DNA from: Candidatus Epulonipiscioides gigas
GTDB taxonomy: Bacteria > Bacillota > Clostridia > Lachnospirales > Cellulosilyticaceae
Length of the DNA stretch: 47,454 bases
Reading direction: 5' to 3'
NCBI GenBank assembly: GCA_001983555.1
Contig: LJHE01000089.1
Span: forward strand, 1 to 47,454
Under the pieces are notes generated by a model. That model was not told where the DNA came from and ran no database searches. It was given only the letters and a program-made list of their open reading frames with translations. Of this stretch, positions 17,831-26,119 are shown in pieces; within the stretch, counting starts at the first letter, position 1; every line of letters begins with the position of its first letter. A program made the translations under genes and the position numbers.

Positions 17831-17839
17831 TGGTATAAT
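17831..17839 (+). promoter_or_regulatory. extended -10 promoter for the sulfatase gene
   Basis: TGGTATAAT fits an extended -10 (TGN-TATAAT), 39 bases before the sulfatase ATG. No good -35 is visible at 16-18 bp spacing. A short AT inverted repeat (ATAGTTTAGAGCAATATATAACTAT region) lies just upstream and could be an operator. Confidence 0.45.
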
Positions 17840-17877
17840 AAATTTTACAAAAAATATAACAAGAGGAGCTTTTCATT

Positions 17878-19608
17878 ATGCCTAATGTAATAGTAATTGT
17901 AACAGATGACCAAGGATATCCAGATGTTGCTTGCAATGGAAATCCTTATCTTAGTACACCTAATTTAGATAAAATGTATGACAGAGGAATACACCTTGAA
18001 GATTTTCATACTGACCCTATGTGTGCTCCAACAAGAGCAGGGTTTTTGACTGGTCAATATTCAATGCGAGTTGGCGTATGGAGCACATTAAATGGACGTT
18101 ATTATTTAAATAAAGATGTAAAAACAATAGGAAACTATTTCCAAGATGCTGGCTACAAAACAGGAATTTTTGGTAAATGGCATATGGGAGATAACTATCC
18201 ATATAAGCCCGGTGACCGTGGCTTCGATAGAGTGGTAACATTTGGTGGTGGAGTAGTTGGTGAAACTCCTGATTATTGGAATAATGATTATTTTGATGAC
18301 ACATATGAGAAAGATGGACAACTTGTAAAATATAAAGGCTATTGCACAGATATTTGGTTTGAGGAAACAATAGAATTTATTAAGGAAAATAAAGATAAAC
18401 CATTCTTTTGTTATATTCCAACAAATGCTCCACATAGCCCATATAATGTTGATCCAAAATATAAAGAGCCATATCTAAAAATGGGAATGTCAGATAAACT
18501 TGCTTCATTTTATGGTATGATAACCAATATTGATGATAATGTTGGTAAGCTCGAGAAAAGTCTTCAAGAAATGGGATTGCTCGAAGATACAATAATTGTA
18601 TTTTTTGGAGATAATGGAAGCTCTGGTGTTATTACAGACCAAAATGGTTGGGTGAAAGAAGGCTATAATGCAAATATGCGTGGTAAAAAAGGTCAAGTCT
18701 TTGAAGGTTCACATAAAAATAGCTGTTTTATACGATGGGATGGAGGCGATATAGGAGCTCCTCGTGGTGTAACTGGGATAACAGCTCAAATTGATTTATT
18801 ACCAACTCTTCTTGATTGTTGTAATATACCAAATAATCCAGACGATTTTGATGGATATACAATGTATGAAAAGTTTAAAAAAGGCAAAACAAATATAAAT
18901 ATTCATCGAACTCTTGTAATTCACAGAATGCAACTTGATTATCCTAGAAAATATAAAGACTTTACCGTGTTAACTCCAAGATACCGTTTTATTAAAACTA
19001 AAAATAATGGCAAAGATTCTATTATGCTTTTTGATATGGAAAAAGACTTTTCTCAGACTACAAATATAATAGGCGAGCATACAGAAGATATTGGCAAATA
19101 TTTTAGTATATATGAAAAATGGTGGAATGATGTTACAACTAATGGACAATATGATTATAGCTATATACCTATTGGACATGATAGTAATGAGGTTATGCTT
19201 ACAGCTCATAGTTGGCATGGTAATGAAAGTTTGGCATATGACCAAATTCATATAAGAAAAGGGATTGATGGAAGCGGATATTGGACTCTTGAAGTAGAGC
19301 AAGATGGATTATATTCATTTTCTCTGAGACGTTGGCCAAAAGAATCTGAACTACCTATTTCTAGTAGTGTAGAAGCTATTGCACAAGATCACAGAATTCA
19401 CGAACGTCCAGAAGGTAAAATATATAATGTTACGAAAGCAGTTTTAATAATTGATGGACAACATTTTATTAAAGATGTTAATAAAGATGATCTAAATGTG
19501 GATTTTGAAGTGGAATTAAAATCTGGCAAAGCTCCTCTACAAACTTGGTTTATATGTGAAAATGGAGAGTGTCTCGGAGCATATTATATTTATATAAATA
19601 AAAAATAG
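17878..19608 (+). CDS. FGly-dependent sulfatase, no signal peptide
   Basis: A 576-residue family S1 (type I) sulfatase that would hydrolyse a sulfate ester. Metal ligands D10-D11 (TDDQGY), the formylglycine motif C49-A-P-T-R53-A-G, GKWHMG (about 100-105), APHSPY (about 184-189) and FFGDNGSSG (about 242-250) are all present. C49 must be oxidised to formylglycine by FGE or the radical SAM maturase anSME; none is in the window. The N-terminus begins directly at the catalytic strand (MPNVIVIVTDDQG), so the protein should be cytosolic and act on imported sulfated sugars. The C-terminal about 130 residues look like an added beta domain. SD AGAGGAG. It is the first gene after the break in the usual synteny. 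Substrate unknown. Confidence 0.9.
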   Translation: MPNVIVIVTDDQGYPDVACNGNPYLSTPNLDKMYDRGIHLEDFHTDPMCAPTRAGFLTGQYSMRVGVWSTLNGRYYLNKDVKTIGNYFQDAGYKTGIFGKWHMGDNYPYKPGDRGFDRVVTFGGGVVGETPDYWNNDYFDDTYEKDGQLVKYKGYCTDIWFEETIEFIKENKDKPFFCYIPTNAPHSPYNVDPKYKEPYLKMGMSDKLASFYGMITNIDDNVGKLEKSLQEMGLLEDTIIVFFGDNGSSGVITDQNGWVKEGYNANMRGKKGQVFEGSHKNSCFIRWDGGDIGAPRGVTGITAQIDLLPTLLDCCNIPNNPDDFDGYTMYEKFKKGKTNINIHRTLVIHRMQLDYPRKYKDFTVLTPRYRFIKTKNNGKDSIMLFDMEKDFSQTTNIIGEHTEDIGKYFSIYEKWWNDVTTNGQYDYSYIPIGHDSNEVMLTAHSWHGNESLAYDQIHIRKGIDGSGYWTLEVEQDGLYSFSLRRWPKESELPISSSVEAIAQDHRIHERPEGKIYNVTKAVLIIDGQHFIKDVNKDDLNVDFEVELKSGKAPLQTWFICENGECLGAYYIYINKK

Positions 19609-19613
19609 ATCTA

Positions 19614-19649
19614 TTGCCACCATATTTCTGTATAGGTGGCAAATTTTTT
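19614..19649 (+). terminator. intrinsic terminator of the sulfatase gene
   Basis: TTGCCACC (19614-19621) pairs with GGTGGCAA (19635-19642) around a 13-nt loop that can extend by TAT/ATA, then A and TTTTTT at 19644-19649. Confidence 0.85.
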
Positions 19650-19700
19650 GTTAAAGTAATTTTACGATATCTTAATTTTTGGTCGTGTCAAGTAGTCATA

Positions 19701-19729
19701 TTGATTTATATTTGGTCATATAGTATACT
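19701..19729 (+). promoter_or_regulatory. sigma-A-type promoter for the queuosine operon
   Basis: TTGATT (19701-19706), 17 bp, TATACT (19724-19729). It is placed so that transcription would begin just before the riboswitch. Confidence 0.6.
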
Positions 19730-19743
19730 AAATATAACAAAAT

Positions 19744-19785
19744 AGGACAGTTCGTAACCATCCTGTCGCTAAATAAAACTAGGAT
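19744..19785 (+). ncRNA. preQ1-I riboswitch
   Basis: Stem P1 is GACAG (19746-19750) with CTGTC (19763-19767). The loop TTCGTAACCATC carries the conserved core G-U-A-A-C-C of the preQ1 class I aptamer. An A-rich tail, AAATAAAACTAGG, follows, whose GG (19782-19783) can pair with the loop CC to form the H-type pseudoknot. This fits the preQ1-I layout, including the ACTAGG ending. The downstream terminator and the downstream queuosine genes agree with the identification. The expected response is OFF when preQ1 (7-aminomethyl-7-deazaguanine) is abundant. Assigned by eye, without a covariance model. Confidence 0.85.
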
Positions 19786-19842
19786 AAAGCTCTTTTTCTA
19801 AAAGGCTTTATATTGATGCGTACAGTCTGTACGCTTTTTTTT
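19784..19842 (+). terminator. riboswitch expression platform: hairpin plus terminator
   Basis: A first hairpin pairs ATAAAGC...CTTTT (19784-19797) with AAAAGGCTTTAT (19800-19811), one base bulged. It begins inside the aptamer tail, so it can compete with the pseudoknot. A second perfect hairpin, GCGTACA (19818-19824) with TGTACGC (19828-19834), is followed by eight T (19835-19842) immediately before the SD, which is a clear intrinsic terminator. Confidence 0.8.
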
Positions 19843-19852
19843 GGAGGTAAAA

Positions 19853-20572
19853 ATGAATAGATATTCAGTAATACAAGAAAAAAACAAACGTGAGATTGTA
19901 TTAATACGAGGAAAAGGATGTAGTTGGAGAAAATGCAGATTTTGTGATTATCATTTGGATAGCTCAGAAAATCAGCACGAAAATGATGTTCTAAATAAAA
20001 TAGAACTTGAGAAAATTACCGGTATATATTCCAAATTAGAAGTTATCAATTCAGGGAGCTTTGTGGATTTATCTGACCAAACTATAGATTTAATAGAAAA
20101 AGTTTGCATTGATAAGGCGATAAAAGAAGTTCATTTTGAATGTCATTGGAGACATAGAGAAAGTATAAAAATAATAAAAGAACGTTTTAATATATTAGGA
20201 ATAAAAGTGAAAGTAAAAATTGGTATTGAAACTTTTGATGCTCTATTTAGAGAAAGCTATTTGTTAAAAGGAATAGATGAAACTAAACCTGAAGAAATCT
20301 CTAAGTATTTTGATGAATGTTGCTTGTTACAAGGCATTCCTGCTCAGACTACGAAGTCTATGATATATGATATTGAAATTGGCCTTAAATATTTTGATCG
20401 AGTTTGTATTAATATTATGCAAGAAAATGGTATGCCAATAAAGCCTGATCCAAGAGTAATTCAACTTTTTGAAAAATTTGTTTATCCTCTCTACATAGAT
20501 AATGATAGAGTTGACATTTTAATGGAAAATACTGCGTTTGGTGTGGGGGGAGTAATGACAAGTGCACAATGA
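19853..20572 (+). CDS. radical SAM protein, probable queuine lyase (QueL-like)
   Basis: A 239-residue protein under the preQ1-I riboswitch and overlapping a YhhQ transporter gene. The start is ATG 19853 (SD GGAGG 19843-19847); the TTG at 19841 lies in the terminator U tract. The cluster motif is GCSWRKCRFCDYH, that is CX4CX2C rather than the common CX3CX2C. Further blocks are KEVHFECHWRHRE and VKIGIETFDALFRESYLLKGID, like a radical SAM barrel. In clostridia a radical SAM subgroup, QueL, turns queuine back into preQ1 for tRNA modification; the context here fits that role. Direct family proof needs a profile search. The alternative is another, undescribed deazapurine or queuosine-linked radical SAM enzyme. 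Confidence 0.65.
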   Translation: MNRYSVIQEKNKREIVLIRGKGCSWRKCRFCDYHLDSSENQHENDVLNKIELEKITGIYSKLEVINSGSFVDLSDQTIDLIEKVCIDKAIKEVHFECHWRHRESIKIIKERFNILGIKVKVKIGIETFDALFRESYLLKGIDETKPEEISKYFDECCLLQGIPAQTTKSMIYDIEIGLKYFDRVCINIMQENGMPIKPDPRVIQLFEKFVYPLYIDNDRVDILMENTAFGVGGVMTSAQ

Positions 20573-21260
20573 ATTAGTTTTAATTGTATCATTAATAATA
20601 ATTTATTTAGGAGTTATATTATTTTATAAAATGTTTGGTAAAATTGGTTTATATATGTGGACAGTTATAGCCACAATAAGTGCTAATATTGAAGTTTTAA
20701 TACTAGTCAATGCATTTGGAATGGAGCAAACTTTAGGAAACATTTTATTTGCCTCAACTTTTTTGGTGACAGATATATTGTCAGAGCTAGAAGATAAAAA
20801 GAGTGCCAATAAAGCAGTTCATCTTGGAATTGTATCTAGTATCTGTTTTATTTTAATTACACAGTCATGGTTTTTATATATACCAAATGCAAATGATTGG
20901 GCTATGCCTTTTATAAAAAGTATATTCTCAAATACACCACGACTTATGATAGTTGGTATATCTGTTTATGCCATTGCACAGGTATCTGATGTTTGGTTAT
21001 ATCACTTTATTTGGCATAAGACCAGTAAAATGTTTGGAGATACCAAAAAAGGTTTATGGATAAGAAACAATGGTTCTACATTAGTTTCTCAGCTTATTAA
21101 TACTATATTATTTACATTCGGAGCATTTTGGGGTGTTTATGATTTTATCACATTAATTAACATATTAATTTCATCGTATGTTATATTTATAGTAACAAGT
21201 CTATTAGATACACCTGCAGTTTACTTAGCTAGAAAACTCAAATACTCAAAGAGCATATAA
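20562..21260 (+). CDS. yhhQ: YhhQ-type queuosine precursor transporter
   Basis: A 232-residue, about six-helix membrane protein of the YhhQ (DUF165, COG1738) family, which imports preQ0/preQ1 and, in some bacteria, queuine. The hallmark is STFLVTDILSELEDKKSANKAV (about 62-83), together with SSLLDTPAVYLARKL-type text near the C-terminus and VSDVWLYHFIWHKT in the middle. The start is GTG 20562, 11 bases inside the end of the radical SAM gene, with GGGGGGAG upstream: tight translational coupling. Joint control by the preQ1 riboswitch supports substrate import feeding the radical SAM enzyme. Confidence 0.88.
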   Translation: MHNELVLIVSLIIIYLGVILFYKMFGKIGLYMWTVIATISANIEVLILVNAFGMEQTLGNILFASTFLVTDILSELEDKKSANKAVHLGIVSSICFILITQSWFLYIPNANDWAMPFIKSIFSNTPRLMIVGISVYAIAQVSDVWLYHFIWHKTSKMFGDTKKGLWIRNNGSTLVSQLINTILFTFGAFWGVYDFITLINILISSYVIFIVTSLLDTPAVYLARKLKYSKSI

Positions 21261-21274
21261 CAGCTATAGAGATG

Positions 21275-21297
21275 CTGCTCACTATGATTTAGAGCAG
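21275..21297 (+). terminator. weak hairpin after yhhQ
   Basis: CTGCTC (21275-21280) pairs with GAGCAG (21292-21297) over an 11-nt loop, followed by TTTATCTTT. It is a plausible terminator for the queuosine operon. The rest of the 21261-21492 gap is AT-rich leader with a TATAAT near 21399-21405 and no recognisable RNA element. Confidence 0.4.
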
Positions 21298-21492
21298 TTT
21301 ATCTTTAAATATAAATATAGATAAATACATAAATAATTAACAAGATTTTTTTTATAAATTATTAATTATTACTAGTTGTTTTATTTTTTTATATATATTA
21401 TAATATGTTTGTATAACAATTTTTATCTTATTACTGCTCAGGTGGGGAACTTATTTCTAACAAATTTTAAAAAGAAAAGAGGAGAAATATTA

Positions 21493-22965
21493 GTGAATAA
21501 GTTACTGGAAATGAAAAATATAACAAAAATTTTTCCTGGTGTAAAAGCTCTTGATAATGTGACATTAGATTTGAATCAAGGTGAAGTTCATGCCCTTTGT
21601 GGCGAAAATGGAGCTGGTAAGTCTACTCTTATGAAAATTTTATCTGGAGTACATCAAGCAAGTGAAGGTACAATATTTATTGAAGGTAATCAAGTTTATT
21701 TAAACGGTACAAAATCAGCACAGGAATTAGGAATAAGTATTATATTTCAAGAATTTAATTTATGTGAGCATCTCAGTATTTCAGATAATATTTGGCTTGA
21801 CCGACAGCCTCAAAAATTTGGATTAATTAACGATCGTAAAATGCACAAAATGACAAGCGAAATATTAAAAGAATTAGGGATTTCAATTAATCCTAAAACT
21901 CCAGTAAGTGAGCTTAGTGTAGCTCAACAACAAATGGTTGAAATAGCTAAAGCCATTTCTTTTGATTCTAAAATTTTAGTTTTAGATGAACCTACTGCTG
22001 CTCTTACGGATTCAGAAATTGACAGTCTTTTTGAAGTAATATTAAAATTAAAGAGAAAAGGCGTTGGAATGTTTTATATTTCTCATCGTTTAGAGGAATT
22101 ATCACGTATAACAGATAGAGTTTCTATAATTCGTGATGGGCAATATATTGCTACAAAAATTTTTAAAGATATAAGTATTGACGAAATTATTGCGTTAATG
22201 GTTGGTCGTTCTTTAGAAGATAAATATCCTAAATTTGATAGAATAATAGGAGAAACACGATTATATGTCAAAGAAATAAAAAATTCTAAAATACATATTA
22301 AAGATTTTGAAGTTAAATCAGGTGAAATTTTAGCATTAGCCGGACTTATGGATGCTGGACGTACAGAGTTTGCAAGAGCTTTATTTGGAGCTGATTCTAC
22401 TGATATAAAAGATGTTATTTTAGATGGACAATCTGTAAATTTTGCTGAACCAGAAAAATCTATCAAATTAGGACTAGGGTATATTACAGAAGACAGAAAA
22501 AAAGACGGGCTTGCTCTTAATATGAGTGTAGAAGAAAATATAAATTTAGCTAATATACCAAATCTAACAACTAAAGGATTTGTATCAAATTATAAAGCTA
22601 AGGAAAATGCGAGAAAATATATTGAAAACATTCATATTAAAACACCTAGCATGTATCAAAAAGCTGGAAATTTATCTGGAGGTAACCAACAAAAAATAGT
22701 ATTGGCTAAATGGATTTGTAATGATATTAAAGTTTTAATTTTTGATGAACCCACAAGAGGAATTGATGTAGGAGCAAAATATGAAGTTTATGAACTCATG
22801 AATAAGCTCTCATCTGAGAATGTAGCTATTATTATGATTTCATCTGAGCTACCAGAAGTATTAGGGATGAGTGATAGAATTTTGGTTATGCAAGGCGGAC
22901 AAATCAGAGGTGAATTAGAAACTAAAATAGCTACTCAAGAGCAAATATTAAATTTAGCTATTTAA
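21493..22965 (+). CDS. sugar ABC transporter, double ATPase (RbsA/MglA type)
   Basis: A 490-residue fusion of two ABC ATPase domains that powers a ribose/galactose-type sugar importer. The true start is GTG 21493, after AGAGGAG; the upstream in-frame ATG at 21376 would add a spurious hydrophobic leader. Domain 1 has Walker A GENGAGKST, signature LSVAQQQ and Walker B ILVLDEPTAALT. Domain 2 (from about residue 260) has the usual degenerate Walker A (ALAGLMDAGRTE), signature LSGGNQQKIVLAKW and Walker B LIFDEPTRGID. It is followed by the permease and binding-protein genes (A-C-B order). No kinase or regulator accompanies it, so the sugar is not deducible. Confidence 0.93.
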   Translation: MNKLLEMKNITKIFPGVKALDNVTLDLNQGEVHALCGENGAGKSTLMKILSGVHQASEGTIFIEGNQVYLNGTKSAQELGISIIFQEFNLCEHLSISDNIWLDRQPQKFGLINDRKMHKMTSEILKELGISINPKTPVSELSVAQQQMVEIAKAISFDSKILVLDEPTAALTDSEIDSLFEVILKLKRKGVGMFYISHRLEELSRITDRVSIIRDGQYIATKIFKDISIDEIIALMVGRSLEDKYPKFDRIIGETRLYVKEIKNSKIHIKDFEVKSGEILALAGLMDAGRTEFARALFGADSTDIKDVILDGQSVNFAEPEKSIKLGLGYITEDRKKDGLALNMSVEENINLANIPNLTTKGFVSNYKAKENARKYIENIHIKTPSMYQKAGNLSGGNQQKIVLAKWICNDIKVLIFDEPTRGIDVGAKYEVYELMNKLSSENVAIIMISSELPEVLGMSDRILVMQGGQIRGELETKIATQEQILNLAI

Positions 22966-22980
22966 ATAGGGGGAATAAAG

Positions 22981-23961
22981 TTGGATAAATTAAAGAAATT
23001 TGATTTCCAAGAAATACTTAATAAAGGACTTGTATTTGGTGTTTTGATAGGACTTGTAATATTATTTGCTATTTTAACAGGTGGTAAATTTATTCAACCA
23101 TCTAATCTTATTACAATTGTAAGTCAAATTGTACCATATGCTCTTTTAGGTTTTGGAATGACTTTTATCTTAATTACAGGTGGTATTGATTTATCGGTAG
23201 GCTCTATTTTAGGATTTGGAGGAATTTTATGTGCCAAATTAATTATTATGGGATGTCCTATTTGGCTTGCTATTTTATTCTCATTAATAGCAGGAGCTGG
23301 TATTGGTTTTATAAATGGATACTGTGTTACAAAACTTGCAGTTGTGCCCTTCATAGTAACTTTAGGTACACAATTTGCTTTTAGAGGACTTACACAACTA
23401 ATTGGTGGTGGAAAACCTGTTTCTATTCAAGCAATGGAAGATAAAAATGTTGTTAATGCATTTATTTGGATAGGAAACGGTGAAATATTGGGAATTCCAG
23501 TACCTATTATTATAATGATAATTACAGGTATTATTCTTGGAGTTATTCTTGCTAAAACTGGATATGGTAGGCGAATTTATGCTGTAGGTTCAAATGAGGA
23601 GGCCTCAAGACTATCAGGAATTAATGTAACTCGTACTAAATTAATTGCGTATACTTTATCAGGTCTTACATCTACAATTGCTGGAATTTTACTTGCCGCG
23701 AAACTTGCATCAGCTCAATCAAACGCAGGTACTGGATATGAGCTTGAAGGTATTGCAGCAGCAGTTATTGGTGGAACATCTGTAAATGGTGGTGTTGGTA
23801 CTATTTTAGGTACTATTATTGGAGCTTTTGTAATGGGTGTATTAAGAAATGGCCTTAACTTATTAAAAGTCAATGCTTTTATCCAAATGATTATTATTGG
23901 AGCAATAATTGTGATTGGAGTATGGTACGATACCAAAAGAAGGAACAAAATTAAACTTTAA
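22981..23961 (+). CDS. sugar ABC transporter permease (RbsC type)
   Basis: A 326-residue membrane protein of the BPD_transp_2 family with about eight to ten helices. It has the family's GIDLSVGSILG block (about 61-71), the EAA-like loop EEASRLSGINVTRTK (about 205-220) that docks to the ATPase, and AAVIGGTSVNGGVGTILGT near the C-terminus. The start is TTG 22981 with SD GGGGG. It forms the homodimeric channel of the importer encoded by its neighbours. Confidence 0.93.
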   Translation: MDKLKKFDFQEILNKGLVFGVLIGLVILFAILTGGKFIQPSNLITIVSQIVPYALLGFGMTFILITGGIDLSVGSILGFGGILCAKLIIMGCPIWLAILFSLIAGAGIGFINGYCVTKLAVVPFIVTLGTQFAFRGLTQLIGGGKPVSIQAMEDKNVVNAFIWIGNGEILGIPVPIIIMIITGIILGVILAKTGYGRRIYAVGSNEEASRLSGINVTRTKLIAYTLSGLTSTIAGILLAAKLASAQSNAGTGYELEGIAAAVIGGTSVNGGVGTILGTIIGAFVMGVLRNGLNLLKVNAFIQMIIIGAIIVIGVWYDTKRRNKIKL

Positions 23962-23982
23962 AAATTAAAAGGGGATTTATAA

Positions 23983-24954
23983 ATGAAAAGAAAGTTACTA
24001 GCAGTTTTATTTGCAACAACAATACTATTTAGTTTAGGTGGATGTTCCACCAATGACATATCAAATGAAGATGATGATACTATTAATATTGCTCTTGTAA
24101 CCAAAATGGTTGATTCTCCTTATTGGCAAACAGTAAAAGAAGCAGCAATTGAAAAGGCACAAGAACTTGGTAACGTTGAAATTACTCATTTAGGGCCAGC
24201 GATTGAATCTGATATAAATGCACAAGTATCTATTGTAGAAACTTGTATAGTAGATGAATATGATGGCATTATTTTAGCTGCCTGTGATAAAGATGCTTTA
24301 GTTATTCCAGTTAAAAAAGCTGTTGATACTGGAATACCTGTAGTAATGATTGATTCTGGTTTATCAAGTCCTGTTTATGACGCATTTTTATCAACAAATA
24401 ATGTGCAGGCAGGAGCAAATTGTGCAGATTTAATGGCTGAACTCATTGGAGAAAGTGGAAAAGTGGGAATTATAAATTTTACAGCTGGTACATCGACTGC
24501 AATTGAGCGTGAAACTGGATTTGTGGAACAAATAGAAAAAAATTATCCAAACATTGAACTAGTAGGCATTCAATATTGTGATTCAGATCCTACAAAAGCT
24601 GCAAATCAAGCTACTGATATGATTTCAGCTGAACCTGATATTAAAGGAATTTGGGGAGTAAATGATCAAGCTGCAATTGGTGTTGCAAACGCAGTATCTA
24701 CACTTGGAAAAATTGATGAAATTTCAGTTGTAGGATTTGATAATTCTGCGGATATAATTGCAGGCTTAGAGGTAGGTACAATTAAAGGAACTGCTGTGCA
24801 AATGCCAACTGTAATGGGTGCTCAAGGCGTACAAATGGTAATAGATATCTTAGACGGAGCATATCCAGAAATAAAAGAAATTGATACAGGAGTTGTTATG
24901 GTTAATCAGGAAAACTTAAATGATGAAATATCACAAGCAGCACTTAATCAGTAA
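23983..24954 (+). CDS. sugar-binding lipoprotein (RbsB type, peripla_BP_4)
   Basis: A 323-residue solute receptor. The signal peptide MKRKLLAVLFATTILFSLGGC ends in lipobox L-G-G-C (Cys about 21), so it is membrane-anchored by lipid outside the cell. The mature part begins with an acidic linker (NEDDDT), then the sugar-binding fold: IALVTKMVDSPYW, AACDKDALVIPVKKAVDTGIPVVMIDSG and GIWGVNDQAAIGVANAV. It resembles RbsB/AlsB/TorT-like proteins; the ligand is unknown. It is the last gene of the operon. Confidence 0.93.
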   Translation: MKRKLLAVLFATTILFSLGGCSTNDISNEDDDTINIALVTKMVDSPYWQTVKEAAIEKAQELGNVEITHLGPAIESDINAQVSIVETCIVDEYDGIILAACDKDALVIPVKKAVDTGIPVVMIDSGLSSPVYDAFLSTNNVQAGANCADLMAELIGESGKVGIINFTAGTSTAIERETGFVEQIEKNYPNIELVGIQYCDSDPTKAANQATDMISAEPDIKGIWGVNDQAAIGVANAVSTLGKIDEISVVGFDNSADIIAGLEVGTIKGTAVQMPTVMGAQGVQMVIDILDGAYPEIKEIDTGVVMVNQENLNDEISQAALNQ

Positions 24955-24978
24955 AAATAAATTGAATAGAAGTAATAA

Positions 24979-25007
24979 AAGACCACTGTAAAATCAGTGG
25001 CCTTAAA
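24979..25007. terminator. bidirectional terminator between convergent transcripts
   Basis: CCACTG (24983-24988) pairs with CAGTGG (24995-25000), with flanking AAG/CTT pairs after one mismatch. On the minus strand it is followed by TTTTATT; on the plus strand by TTAAATTTATTT. Confidence 0.65.
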
Positions 25008-25068
25008 TTTATTTATTGTATTAATTTTCTAAATCTCTTGGACTTTACTTACGTCCTATGAAGTAAGA

Positions 25069-25095
25069 ATAAAAAAGAACCCTAGGTGAGTTCTT
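25069..25095 (-). terminator. intrinsic terminator of the DUF3881-like gene
   Basis: On the minus strand AAGAACTC (25095-25088) pairs with GGGTTCTT (25082-25075) with one G-U, loop of 5, then a T run (complement of the A tract 25069-25074). It begins immediately after the stop codon. Confidence 0.8.
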
Positions 25096-25096
25096 T

Positions 25097-25993
25097 CTAT
25101 TCCATAATAACTTGACCCTGTAACCAACAACTACCTACAAATCGCATTCCTACAAAAGGCATTCCAATTAACGTCTTTTTATTAATTATAACTTCAACTA
25201 ACATACTATTTATATCAAGTTTAAAGACATACATCAATTCGTTAGTTTGCTCATTTTTTCTTTCTTTTATTTCTATAATGTCTCCAAGAACTGCGTACAT
25301 AGATTCATCAAAACTTAAAGGAATAAAATAACCACTCATAATACTTAAAAAATCTTCTTCTTTTAATCTTTGCATAAGTTGCTCATCAAGTTCTTTTTCT
25401 TCTTCTTCTAAAATTTCTTCAGCTTCTTTATCTCCGTCTTTAATTCGTTCTACAATTTCACGAAGCTTTTCTCTTTCCTCATGTTCAAATGCCAGTTCTT
25501 CTTCATCTTTTAAGATTGGTAAAATAATAGTACCTTCAAGAGCAATTCCAAGTACACTTGCGCCTACAATTTTTCTGCCTTTTTGTTTCCCATTAAGATA
25601 TTCCACAAGATTTTGCATCCAAAAAATAACTTGCATAGAAGTATTTTTTTCTTCACAAATTACATAGTACAATGTTCCATCAATACATTCTACTTCTATT
25701 TCATCAAAATCAGATTTAATAGTAGATTCAACATAAGCCTCGCATTCTTCAACATTGAATCTAGTGGTTTCCTTGAAATCTTCCTCTAAATCTTCCTCTA
25801 TGCTCACTCGAACTCGCACTAAGATATATGTGTGAGGAGCAACTTTTTTCCTATATTCGGCAATTTGCATTTTATTTTTGTCCATTGCCATGCTTTGATA
25901 GGTTGGGCTTTTAAGTGTTGCTTCTACAAGTTTATTTAAATGCTTTTGCTCTGTAATTTCAGAAAAGCCGATTGCATTAATTGGTATTTCCAT
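25097..25993 (-). CDS. DUF3881-like protein, Lachnospiraceae type
   Basis: A 298-residue soluble protein. The start MEIPINAIGFSEITEQKHLNKLVE matches my memory of DUF3881, a family of unknown function largely confined to Lachnospiraceae-like clostridia (R-A-I-G-F-S at the N-terminus). It has an alpha/beta N-terminal half, a highly acidic helical insert (about 160-215, EEEEKELDEQL), and a C-terminal beta region with GDIIEIKER and FKLDINSMLVEVIINKK. SD GGAGGTGACATC. It is monocistronic, converging with the RbsACB operon. The family assignment is from pattern memory only and no activity is known. Confidence 0.65.
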   Translation of the reverse strand: MEIPINAIGFSEITEQKHLNKLVEATLKSPTYQSMAMDKNKMQIAEYRKKVAPHTYILVRVRVSIEEDLEEDFKETTRFNVEECEAYVESTIKSDFDEIEVECIDGTLYYVICEEKNTSMQVIFWMQNLVEYLNGKQKGRKIVGASVLGIALEGTIILPILKDEEELAFEHEEREKLREIVERIKDGDKEAEEILEEEEKELDEQLMQRLKEEDFLSIMSGYFIPLSFDESMYAVLGDIIEIKERKNEQTNELMYVFKLDINSMLVEVIINKKTLIGMPFVGMRFVGSCWLQGQVIME

Positions 25994-26074
25994 GATGTCA
26001 CCTCCAAAAAATTATTCTTTATATAAATATATGCTCGATTTATCATTTTAAAGATTATTTTACATTATTTTTAC

Positions 26075-26114
26075 AAAAAAAGATAGGGATAAGCATTTTT
26101 GAAGGCTTATCCCT
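26075..26114 (-). terminator. strong hairpin terminator after the 68-aa zinc-ribbon gene
   Basis: AGGGATAAGC (26085-26094) and GCTTATCCCT (26105-26114) form a 10-bp stem with a 10-nt loop. On the minus strand it is followed by TATCTTTTTTT. Confidence 0.85.
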
Positions 26115-26119
26115 AGTTT

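Noticed and set aside
18017-18696. Several antisense frames inside the sulfatase gene
   Set aside because: They have no SD, no coherent protein features, and simply mirror the codon pattern of the sulfatase.
21400-21492. Riboswitch upstream of the RbsACB-type operon
   Set aside because: The leader CTGCTCAGGTGGGG caught the eye, but no aptamer stem, pseudoknot or terminator could be formed from it.
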